Made by a program: the position numbers and the translations under genes. From contig JALGTT010000064.1 of assembly GCA_029821235.1 (NCBI GenBank), positions 1-6,733 on the forward strand: a stretch of 6,733 nt of DNA, read 5' to 3'. This document shows, piece by piece, positions 1-5,767 of this stretch (its first letter is position 1; each line of letters begins with the position of its first letter). The DNA comes from Candidatus Hebobacteria bacterium (GTDB lineage: Bacteria; Armatimonadota; Hebobacteria; Hebobacterales; Hebobacteraceae). The notes beneath the pieces are model-generated. The model made no database searches. It saw only the letters and a list, made by a program, of their open reading frames with translations, and was not told the DNA's origin.

Positions 1-1026
1 GAGGAGGTCGCCGCGCTCGCCGAGGAGATGCGGCCGGTGATCGAGTCCGCCTGCGGCGGAGACCTGGGGCCGCCGAGTTTCTTCGAGGCGTACACGATGA
101 TGGCGTTCATGCACTTTGCCCGGCGGAAGACAGACCTGGCGGTGATCGAGACGGGGCTGGGGGGACGGCTGGATGCCACCAACGTGGTGCAGCCTCTGGC
201 CTGTGGCATCACGCGCATCGGCTTCGACCACATGCTGGAACTGGGCGACACGCTGCCGGAGATCGCGCGGGAGAAGGCGGGGATCATCAAGCCGGGAGTA
301 ACGGTCGTCTCCGCGCCCCAGGCGGAGGAAGTGATGGAGGTGCTGCTCGACACCTGTCTGGAGCGGCGCTGCCAGTTGATCGCCGTGGGGCAGCCCGGCG
401 GACCGCAGGTGACCGTCACCGCCAGCGACCACCGGCGCCAGACCTTCACGGTGAAGACTCCGAGGACAACCTATCACGACCTTGCGTGCCCGCTCCTGGG
501 GGCGCATCAGGCGGAGAACGCGGCGGTGGCGGTGGGCTTGATCGAGGCGCTCGCCGCGCACGGCATCGAGGTCCCCGCGGAGGCGGTGAAGACGGGCGTG
601 GAGGGCGTGCGGTGGCCGGGGCGCTTCCAGATCGTGAGCCGCCGGCCGTGGGTGATACTCGACGGCGCGCACAACGTGGTGGGGGCGGAGGCCCTGGCGA
701 GGACGTTGGAGCAGCAGTTCCCCGGCCGGCGGATCGTGCTGGTGCTGGGGGTGGGGCGGGATCATGATGCGGAGGCGATCGCGCGGGTGCTCGGCCCGAT
801 CTCCGACCGCGTGATCGCCACTGCGAGCGAGTCCCCCCGCGCGCGGGAGGCCCACGAACTTCAGCGGATCGCGTTCCGCCACTGCCGCCACACCGCCGCC
901 TACACGCCGGTCTCCCTCGCGCTGCGGGAGGCCTTGGACCAGTGCCGGCTGGATGACGTGATCGTCGTCACCGGCTCCCTGTACGTGGTGGGGGAGGCGA
1001 TGAAAGCGCTCGGCGTCGAGCCCTAG
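1..1026 (+). CDS. folC: Bifunctional folylpolyglutamate synthase / dihydrofolate synthase, C-terminal part (5' end outside window)
   Basis: FolC is a cytosolic Mur-ligase-family enzyme that adds glutamate to folates with ATP, and in many bacteria also joins glutamate to dihydropteroate. The frame is open from base 1, so 341 residues are visible; the family is usually about 420-450 residues, so roughly 100 N-terminal residues, including the ATP P-loop (GTNGKGS), lie upstream. Visible family motifs, numbered from base 1: SFFE (about 26), the strongly diagnostic GLGGRLDATN (52-61), IGFDH (73-77), EKAGI (91-95), LGAHQAENAAVA (167-178), WPGRF (205-209), LDGAHN (220-225) opening the C-terminal glutamate-ligase domain, and the terminal TGSLY (324-328). 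The usual DKD of the C-terminal domain reads RDHD here. The gene ends 6 bp before the convergent methyltransferase gene. Whether it has both activities cannot be told from this part. Identification is secure. Confidence 0.96.
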   Translation, partial: EEVAALAEEMRPVIESACGGDLGPPSFFEAYTMMAFMHFARRKTDLAVIETGLGGRLDATNVVQPLACGITRIGFDHMLELGDTLPEIAREKAGIIKPGVTVVSAPQAEEVMEVLLDTCLERRCQLIAVGQPGGPQVTVTASDHRRQTFTVKTPRTTYHDLACPLLGAHQAENAAVAVGLIEALAAHGIEVPAEAVKTGVEGVRWPGRFQIVSRRPWVILDGAHNVVGAEALARTLEQQFPGRRIVLVLGVGRDHDAEAIARVLGPISDRVIATASESPRAREAHELQRIAFRHCRHTAAYTPVSLALREALDQCRLDDVIVVTGSLYVVGEAMKALGVEP

Positions 1027-1032
1027 CCGACC

Positions 1033-2463
1033 TCACTTCGGCAGCGGCTGGCTGGCGGGGTCCACCCCCAAACTCTTGCAGGCCTTCTCGAACGTCCTGT
1101 CGAGGTCAGACTGCACCGAATCGTCCAGGTGGAACTCGTACTCGGCGATTGCCGCGCGCGCGCGATCGAGCGCCTCCTGGACGATGGGCCGCCCGCCCTC
1201 CGACCGCCAGCGGTCAATGTTGGAGCGGCGGAAGAGCAGGGAGTCGAACATGTCCGGCAACGCATCCAGGGTGGTGTCGTGGGAGAGGAAATTGCCCTCG
1301 ACCGCGCCCTCCGCGATGACGTTGGCGATGGCATCGGCATCACCGTCCCAGGCCAGTCCGCCGAGGACGCGCTCCACATAGCGCGCCATCTCGTTGTCGA
1401 GGATGAACTGGGCGGGGCTGAACACCTCGTCCATGGAGAGTTGACCGGCCCCCAGGCAGAAGTGCCGGTATCCAGCGAGCGCCAACATGAGCAGATAGGC
1501 CATCCGGTCCACCGCGGCGAACGCGTCCGGCTGCTTGGCGTTGGTGTTGAGGTAGATGGTGTCGTGGCGGAAGCCGGAGAAGTGCTCGGCGGCGTCCCGC
1601 AGCAGCACCTGGATCATCACGTTCTCCGGCAGGCTGTAGCCGACGGTCATGTCCCGCATGTCGCCGAAGTCCACGCGCAGGGCAAGCCAGGTCTCCGGCG
1701 GCGTGGCTCCCAGCAGGCTGGACACGATCAACCCTCCCAGGCTCTCGGCGATCCCCTGCACCAGCAGCCCGGAGGGGAAATAGGGCGCCGTCAGCCCGCC
1801 CACCGGAATCGGGCACAGGCTGAGGCTGGGGGTGACCAGGTCGTCGTCCTTCAGTTTCCAGTAGGTCTCCAGCGCAAGATGGTCCAGGCGCAGGGGGCTG
1901 ATGGTCACCTGCATGGATATCTGGTAGCGCCGCCCCACCACCTGATACATCTCCCCAAGCCACCTGATGGTGTCGAGGTCGTGGGTGAGGATCTCGCCGC
2001 CGAAGCGCGCGGTGTTCTCCAGGCAGGCCTTTTCAAGCCAGAGGATCTGGATGCGCTCGTCCAGGTCACACGGGTAGACCGGCGCGGGCCCGCTGTCATT
2101 CCGGCTGGCCACCAACTTCAGCATCTCCACCACATCGGCGGCGGTGGATGGGCGGATCTCCGCGGAGTCCATGTCTATGATGTTGAAGCAGTTCCAGGGA
2201 GCGGTGACGCGCAGGCGCTCCTCCGGCTGTCTCCTCCTTCCGGCCGCGCGCGCCGCGGCGATGTTCTCCTCGATGAGATCGCGGGAGAACTTCAGCCGGC
2301 CGCCCTCGAACCGCGCTCCCGGGGTGGAGGTGACCGCTTCCACGGTGGGCTGGTGCTGACATTCGAGCCCCGTCTCCTCCAGCACCTTTACCACCGCCTC
2401 GTGCATGACGGACAATTGCGCCGGCGACAGCCCGCCGGACAACGAGAAGTCTATTCGCTCCAT
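1033..2463 (-). CDS. MttB-superfamily (trimethylamine methyltransferase-like, non-pyrrolysine) protein
   Basis: The 476-residue product matches the MttB/COG5598 family, whose studied members move a methyl group from a quaternary or tertiary amine (trimethylamine, glycine betaine and similar) to a corrinoid protein. Supporting stretches: the N-terminal LSPAQLSVMHEAVVKVLEET region (12-31), CPIPVGGLTAPYFPSG (217-232) followed by AESLGGLIVSSLLGA (239-253), the TNAKQPDAFAAVDR segment (307-320), the ILDNEMARYVERVLGG segment (354-369), and a C-terminal EGNFLSHDTTLDALPDMF...IDRWRSEGG stretch (389-424) corresponding to the family's FLxHxHT...W...G region. Length is normal. The frame has no internal amber codon, so it is not a pyrrolysine enzyme and its substrate is unlikely to be trimethylamine itself. 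The ATG at 2463 has GGAGAGAG (complement 2466-2473) just upstream. No corrinoid protein or reactivase gene is seen nearby. It is divergent from the iron-sulfur gene and convergent with folC. Family assignment is strong; the substrate is unknown. Confidence 0.9.
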   Translation of the reverse strand: MERIDFSLSGGLSPAQLSVMHEAVVKVLEETGLECQHQPTVEAVTSTPGARFEGGRLKFSRDLIEENIAAARAAGRRRQPEERLRVTAPWNCFNIIDMDSAEIRPSTAADVVEMLKLVASRNDSGPAPVYPCDLDERIQILWLEKACLENTARFGGEILTHDLDTIRWLGEMYQVVGRRYQISMQVTISPLRLDHLALETYWKLKDDDLVTPSLSLCPIPVGGLTAPYFPSGLLVQGIAESLGGLIVSSLLGATPPETWLALRVDFGDMRDMTVGYSLPENVMIQVLLRDAAEHFSGFRHDTIYLNTNAKQPDAFAAVDRMAYLLMLALAGYRHFCLGAGQLSMDEVFSPAQFILDNEMARYVERVLGGLAWDGDADAIANVIAEGAVEGNFLSHDTTLDALPDMFDSLLFRRSNIDRWRSEGGRPIVQEALDRARAAIAEYEFHLDDSVQSDLDRTFEKACKSLGVDPASQPLPK

Positions 2464-2465
2464 TG

Positions 2466-2473
2466 CTCTCTCC
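2466..2473 (-). promoter_or_regulatory. Shine-Dalgarno site of the MttB-like gene
   Basis: On the minus strand GGAGAGAG lies just upstream of the ATG at 2463. It supports this start, and the protein beginning there has the family's usual N-terminus. Confidence 0.7.
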
Positions 2474-2567
2474 GTGGTGGGAATGCAGGCGAAACGACGC
2501 GACCCGCCTCCCCCCGGTTTCTTCTCTGTCAGATGCCTTCCCTGCCGGATTGGCCGCTTGACACGAA

Positions 2568-2579
2568 TGGTATAATACC
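2568..2579 (+). promoter_or_regulatory. Extended -10 promoter (TGGTATAAT) within an 11-bp palindrome
   Basis: TGGTATAAT at 2568-2576 is a perfect TGn-TATAAT extended -10 for the iron-sulfur gene, predicting transcription from about 2583 and a leader of roughly 60 nt. The bases GGTATAATACC (2569-2579) form an inverted repeat around one central A, so the minus strand carries TATTAT at 2577-2572, a fair -10 for the divergent methyltransferase gene. A perfect TTGACA lies at 2558-2563, only 7 bp from TATAAT, too close to serve as its -35. The promoter is predicted from sequence only. Confidence 0.65.
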
Positions 2580-2628
2580 GGCGGGGAACCCCAGGTCGGC
2601 GTCCTCTCCGCCGCGGCCGGGCGTCCCC

Positions 2629-2634
2629 AGGGAG
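2629..2634 (+). promoter_or_regulatory. Shine-Dalgarno site of the iron-sulfur gene (decides a GTG start)
   Basis: AGGGAG ends 8 nt before the GTG at 2643. There is no in-frame ATG near the first cysteine motif, so this site supports translation from the GTG codon. Confidence 0.65.
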
Positions 2635-2642
2635 TTCTCGCT

Positions 2643-3902
2643 GTGGCCGATTCGCCGCCGCTGATCGGCGATGTCGCCGACGAACTATACAAGTGCAATC
2701 GCTGTGGGTTCTGTCAGACTCGGTGCCCCATCTACCGCGTGACCGGCCTTGAAGGCTCGGTGGCGCGCGGCCATCTCGCGCGGCTGCAAGGAGTGCTGGA
2801 GCGGGACCTGCCCTTGGACGACCGGCTCCGCGCCGATCTCTCCGCGTGTCTGATGTGCCGCGCCTGCACCGCCGAGTGTCCGCCGGGGATCCAGACCGAC
2901 CGCATCGTCACCGCCGCCCGGGCCGCCTACGCGGCCGAGCGGCAGCCCTGGTGGCACCGGCTCATCTTCCGCCGCGCGCTCCCCAACCCGGCGCTGATGC
3001 GCGCCGTGGTGAAGACTCTCTACCTCCTCAAGCGCACCGGGCTGACCTCGGCCGCCAGACTGCTGAGGCTGATTCCGGGGCTGGACCGGGGCCTGGCGGA
3101 GGCGCAGACGATGATGCCGATTCCCTCCACCTTCCTCCGCGCGCGCCTGGCGGCCAGGCCAGTCGCCGCGCGGACGGCGCGGCAGGTGGTGTATTTTGCG
3201 GGGTGTGGGATTGACTACACCCTTCCCGAGGTGGGAGAGGCGACCTTCGATGTGCTGGAGGCGGCCGGCTTCGAGGTGACGGTGGCGCCGAACGTGTGCT
3301 GCGGGCTGCCCGCCTATGCCTATGGCGACCTGGAGGGAGCGCGCGCGCTGGCGGAGAGAAACCTGGATTTGCTGGCCGGGCTGGGCGGCGAGGCGGTCAT
3401 CACCGACTGCGGGAGTTGCGCGTCTTTCCTGCGCGATTATCCGTCTCTCTTCGCGGAGGGTGATCCCCGCCGCCGGCGCGCCCAGGAGTTCGCCGAGAGG
3501 ATCCGGGAGTTCTCCGAATTCGTCGCCGCCGCGCCGCCGCAGGGGCTGTCGCCCGTGAGGGCGGTAGTGACCTACCACGATCCCTGTCATCTCAGCAGAT
3601 ATCACACGGTGACGAAGGAGCCGCGGGAGTTGCTGCGCGCGATACCGGAGTTGGAGTACCGAGAACTGCCGGAGGCCGACTGGTGCTGCGGGGGGGCGGG
3701 GAGTTACGCGCTGTCTCACTACGACCTCTCGATGGCCGTCCTGGAGCGCAAGATGGGCAACATCCGGGCGACGGGAGCGGAGGTCGTCGCCACCACCTGT
3801 CCGGCCTGTATCGCGCAACTCAGATACGGGGCGAAGATCTTTGGGCCGGCGGTGGAGGTGCTCCACCTTTCCCAGGTCTTGAAGCGAGCGCTGCCTCAGT
3901 GA
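2643..3902 (+). CDS. GlcF/HdrD-like (Fe-S)-binding oxidoreductase subunit with two CCG domains
   Basis: The 419-residue protein has the full layout of glycolate-oxidase iron-sulfur subunits and HdrD-type electron carriers. Two ferredoxin-type [4Fe-4S] motifs come first: C18-C21-C24-C28-P and C69-C72-C75-C79-P. A helical linker follows (about 85-180). Then come two cysteine-rich CCG domains: C188, C219-C220-G, C256-x2-C259, and C315 (in HDPCH), C348-C349-G-G, C386-x2-C389. All ligand cysteines are present and the CCG spacings fit the known pattern, so the protein should be functional. Such CCG domains bind an unusual cluster in HdrB; by family, the protein shuttles electrons between a flavoprotein dehydrogenase and a membrane or thiol carrier. 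The usual FAD-binding GlcD-type partner is not in the window, so the substrate is unknown. It starts with GTG behind a good Shine-Dalgarno. Its last 7 bases overlap the end of the convergent MEDS gene. No signal peptide is seen. Confidence 0.9.
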   Translation: MADSPPLIGDVADELYKCNRCGFCQTRCPIYRVTGLEGSVARGHLARLQGVLERDLPLDDRLRADLSACLMCRACTAECPPGIQTDRIVTAARAAYAAERQPWWHRLIFRRALPNPALMRAVVKTLYLLKRTGLTSAARLLRLIPGLDRGLAEAQTMMPIPSTFLRARLAARPVAARTARQVVYFAGCGIDYTLPEVGEATFDVLEAAGFEVTVAPNVCCGLPAYAYGDLEGARALAERNLDLLAGLGGEAVITDCGSCASFLRDYPSLFAEGDPRRRRAQEFAERIREFSEFVAAAPPQGLSPVRAVVTYHDPCHLSRYHTVTKEPRELLRAIPELEYRELPEADWCCGGAGSYALSHYDLSMAVLERKMGNIRATGAEVVATTCPACIAQLRYGAKIFGPAVEVLHLSQVLKRALPQ

Positions 3903-4516
3903 ATGGTGCGGGGCGCCGCGGCGTCAGCCCCCGGTGCCTCGTAGAACGGGTTCTCCTTGACCACGTCGCCCAGAATCACCACCGGGTGGGTTTGCAGCGC
4001 GGCCATCACCAGTTCGCCCTGGACCTGCCGGGCATTGTACTGACAAACCCAGACCGCGGGGCGGCCGAGCATCTCCTGGCTGACCCGTATCTCGTACTCC
4101 GCCCACATGTCCACGGACAGGGAACTCGTCCCCAGCCAGGAGACGTCGGTGGCCGCGCGGGTGGTCTCATACCCGCGGCCGCGGCCCTCCCCCAGCAGGG
4201 ACAACATCAAGTCAATGGTGCGCTCCGGCTCGAAGACGCCCCCTCGCAGGTAGAAGTCCACCTCCGAGATCAGGGTGAGTTGGCCGGAGGCTTCGAGGGT
4301 GGGCAGATCGCCTCCCGCCTCGGCCAGACCCGCCCGCAGCCACTCCGCCGACTCCCGAGGACCCACCCACACGCATTGCTGGCTGGCGCGCAGTCCGTTG
4401 GCGATGAAGGGCACCATCACCTCGGACTGCTGGGTGTGGCTCTCGAAGATGGCGCAGATGTGGTCGCCCCAGGAGAAGCGGAGCTGGCCGTATCCGAACA
4501 TGGTCTCGTCTGGCAT
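3896..4516 (-). CDS. Stand-alone MEDS-domain (DcmR sensory domain) protein
   Basis: The 206-residue product is essentially one MEDS domain (methanogen/methylotroph DcmR sensory domain), predicted to sense simple hydrocarbon derivatives. Recognisable family features: GDHICAIFE (17-25), NGL (40-42), the QLTLISEVDFYLRGGVFEPERTI stretch split over 79-101, GYETTRAATDVSWL (115-128), AEYE (139-142), VCQYNARQV (157-165) and THPVVI...ENPFY (176-192). No DNA-binding, kinase or other output domain is attached, so it may act by binding another protein; the divergent PocR-GGDEF protein is the obvious candidate (inference). The frame stays open upstream to an ATG at 4828, but that would overlap the PocR-GGDEF gene and add 104 residues without family resemblance. 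The ATG at 4516 is preferred, with GGAG 8 nt upstream. The 3' end overlaps the iron-sulfur gene by 7 bp. Domain call strong, role unknown. Confidence 0.87.
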   Translation of the reverse strand: MPDETMFGYGQLRFSWGDHICAIFESHTQQSEVMVPFIANGLRASQQCVWVGPRESAEWLRAGLAEAGGDLPTLEASGQLTLISEVDFYLRGGVFEPERTIDLMLSLLGEGRGRGYETTRAATDVSWLGTSSLSVDMWAEYEIRVSQEMLGRPAVWVCQYNARQVQGELVMAALQTHPVVILGDVVKENPFYEAPGADAAAPRTIH

Positions 4517-4524
4517 CGTTCTGA

Positions 4525-4528
4525 CTCC
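4525..4528 (-). promoter_or_regulatory. Shine-Dalgarno site deciding the MEDS gene start
   Basis: On the minus strand GGAG ends 8 nt before the ATG at 4516. It favours this start over the more upstream in-frame ATG at 4828. Confidence 0.6.
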
Positions 4529-4614
4529 ATCGCAGACTTTGACCGCGCGCGGGCGAAACCCCTGTTCGCTTGTGAGACATCGGCATCGCATCTCTGTAGT
4601 TGACTGCAAGACCG

Positions 4615-4633
4615 TTGCGAGCAATCGGCCGAT
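4615..4633. repeat. Adjoining inverted repeats, possible operator
   Basis: TTGCGAGCAA (4615-4624, TTGC and GCAA arms around two bases) is joined by one shared base to ATCGGCCGAT (4624-4633), a perfect 10-bp palindrome. They lie near the middle of the divergent region, where a regulator could act on both genes. Short palindromes also arise by chance in GC-rich DNA, so this is only a candidate. Confidence 0.3.
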
Positions 4634-4682
4634 CCCCAAAACATGGAATATGAAGATTGCGGTGAGCGGACCAAATCCCACC

Positions 4683-4688
4683 GAGGTG
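4683..4688 (+). promoter_or_regulatory. Shine-Dalgarno site of the PocR-GGDEF gene
   Basis: GAGGTG ends 7 nt before the ATG at 4696 and fixes that codon as the likely start. Confidence 0.7.
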
Positions 4689-4695
4689 ACGAAGT

Positions 4696-5760
4696 ATGGG
4701 GCGCAGGACAGCGGATTTGGCCGACCACTTGTGGGCTGAAAATTTGCAGGAAGTACAGGACGTTCTTGGGCACGCCTTGGGGGTGCCGCTTCTGTTTGTG
4801 GATCCCTCCGGCCGCCCGCTCGCAGCATGCGAAGACCTCAGTGAGTTCTGTCGTTGGCTGACGCGCGCCATCCCTCTGCCCAGGCCCTGTCTGGAGTGCG
4901 GCCGGGGAGAGCGGCTGACCAGGACGGCGAGGGCGGGCAGTTCTCTCCGTCAACTCTGTTGGGTGCACAGTTGCCCTCTCGGGGTGGCCGACGCGGCCGC
5001 GCCCATCTGGTCGGCGGGCAGCATCATCGGCTATCTATCGACCGCGCAGGTGCGGCTGCGTCCGCAGCCCGGCCGGGAGGGCGCCCCCGCGCCTTCCGAG
5101 CCGGCCGCGGATGCCGAGGAACACACGGCGCTCTTGTCCCGGCTGCCGATCTGCTCTCCCGGCACTCTGGAGAGAGCGGCCGCGGGGCTCGCCGCGGTCG
5201 CCTCCTTGATCGGGTCGCTGGCGGCCGCCCGCCAACGCAACCGCCGGCTCGCCGAACGCGTGCGGGAGCAGACCAGATGGATTCAGGCCAACGAGCGCAC
5301 CGACCCGGTCACCGGCCTCGCCAACCGGCGTCAATTCCTCGCCACCCTGGAGGGCGAATTGGCGCGGTCGCGGCGCTATCACTGCCGTCTGGCGCTGGCC
5401 GTGTTGAGCGTGCACGGATTTCGCGAGATCAACGACGAATTCGGGCACGAGGCCGGGAACGGAGTGCTGAGGGCGATCGCCAATGCGCTCACCTCCACCC
5501 TTCGGCAGACGGACGCGCTGGGGCGGCTGGGCAACGATGAGTTCGGCGTCATCTTCACGGAGACGGGACGTGAGGGCGCGATGATCGCACTTGCCCGGCT
5601 CGCTCACCAGATCGAGGAGATCAACGCCTCCGGCGAGTTGCCGGTGGAGATTCGCGTCCACACCGGGCTCTGCGAATACGCGCGTGAGACAGAGGACTTG
5701 CTGGCCGAGGCCAGGGAGGTTCTGCGGCGCGCCCGGCAGGCTGCGTGGGTCCCAGGGTAG
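4696..5760 (+). CDS. PocR-like sensory domain fused to a degenerate GGDEF domain
   Basis: The 354-residue protein begins with a PocR-type ligand-binding domain (about 10-120): VDPSGRPLAACEDLSEFC (35-52), C65-x2-C68, C88, H91, C93, API (102-104) and IIGYLSTAQV (110-119). PocR domains are predicted to sense small hydrocarbon derivatives; Salmonella PocR responds to 1,2-propanediol. A low-complexity Ala/Pro linker (about 124-141) and a charged helix, probably a signalling coiled coil (about 165-200), lead to a GGDEF domain (about 200-350) opened by DPVTGLANR (203-211). The signature reads GNDEF (279-283). The first metal-binding Asp of the usual DxDxFK is Ser238, the second Asp is His240 and the Lys is Arg243. 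The inhibitory-site RxxD is intact as RQTD (270-273), exactly five residues before GNDEF. It is probably not an active diguanylate cyclase but could bind c-di-GMP. No membrane segment or signal peptide is evident, so it is probably cytosolic. The start is backed by GAGGTG. Confidence 0.88.
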   Translation: MGRRTADLADHLWAENLQEVQDVLGHALGVPLLFVDPSGRPLAACEDLSEFCRWLTRAIPLPRPCLECGRGERLTRTARAGSSLRQLCWVHSCPLGVADAAAPIWSAGSIIGYLSTAQVRLRPQPGREGAPAPSEPAADAEEHTALLSRLPICSPGTLERAAAGLAAVASLIGSLAAARQRNRRLAERVREQTRWIQANERTDPVTGLANRRQFLATLEGELARSRRYHCRLALAVLSVHGFREINDEFGHEAGNGVLRAIANALTSTLRQTDALGRLGNDEFGVIFTETGREGAMIALARLAHQIEEINASGELPVEIRVHTGLCEYARETEDLLAEAREVLRRARQAAWVPG

Positions 5761-5767
5761 CGCACGC

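Larger units (their letters stand above)
2464..2642. other. Divergent intergenic region between the MttB-like and iron-sulfur genes
   Basis: This 179-bp region separates two outward-facing starts and should hold the promoters of both genes. It contains the extended -10 element and palindrome described separately near 2558-2579, and both ribosome binding sites. The likely leader of the MttB-like gene (about 100 nt, minus strand, roughly 2565 to 2464) was read for a B12 box (GCCACTG type) because the product may be corrinoid dependent. None was seen, so a cobalamin riboswitch is not supported. Confidence 0.6.
4517..4695. other. Divergent intergenic region between the MEDS and PocR-GGDEF genes
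   Basis: This 179-bp region must hold the promoters of both genes, but no strong one is visible. A weak minus-strand candidate is TTGGTC (4674-4669) with CATATT (4652-4647) at 16-bp spacing. On the plus strand TTGACT at 4600-4605 has no good -10 at a usual distance. Two adjoining inverted repeats near 4615-4633 are listed separately. Confidence 0.5.

Noticed and set aside
1026..1042. Hairpin GCCGA/TCGGC at the folC/methyltransferase junction as a terminator
   Set aside because: The stem is only 5 bp with a 7-base loop and there is no T tract on either side, so it is not a convincing intrinsic terminator.
1033..2463. Pyrrolysine-containing trimethylamine methyltransferase
   Set aside because: There is no in-frame TAG anywhere in the 476 codons.
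2464..2565. Cobalamin riboswitch in the leader of the methyltransferase gene
   Set aside because: It was considered because of likely corrinoid dependence, but no B12-box-like GCCACTG or matching core was found on the minus strand.
2558..2576. TTGACA and TATAAT as a classic -35/-10 pair
   Set aside because: The spacing is 7 bp rather than about 17, so they cannot act as one sigma-70 pair; the extended -10 reading is used instead.
1129..2664. A 511-codon open frame on the plus strand opposite the methyltransferase gene
   Set aside because: Its product is low-complexity and His/Gly/Arg/Gln-rich without family resemblance, while the minus-strand frame is a clear MttB-family protein with a ribosome binding site. 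It is an antisense shadow of GC-rich coding DNA.
2685..3866. A 393-codon open frame on the minus strand opposite the iron-sulfur gene
   Set aside because: The product is Arg/Gly/Pro-rich and lacks motifs, while the plus strand has every expected cysteine motif. It is a shadow.
4517..4828. N-terminal extension of the MEDS gene to an ATG at 4828
   Set aside because: It would run through the divergent region and 133 bp into the PocR-GGDEF gene, and the extra residues do not resemble the MEDS family; the ATG at 4516 has its own Shine-Dalgarno.
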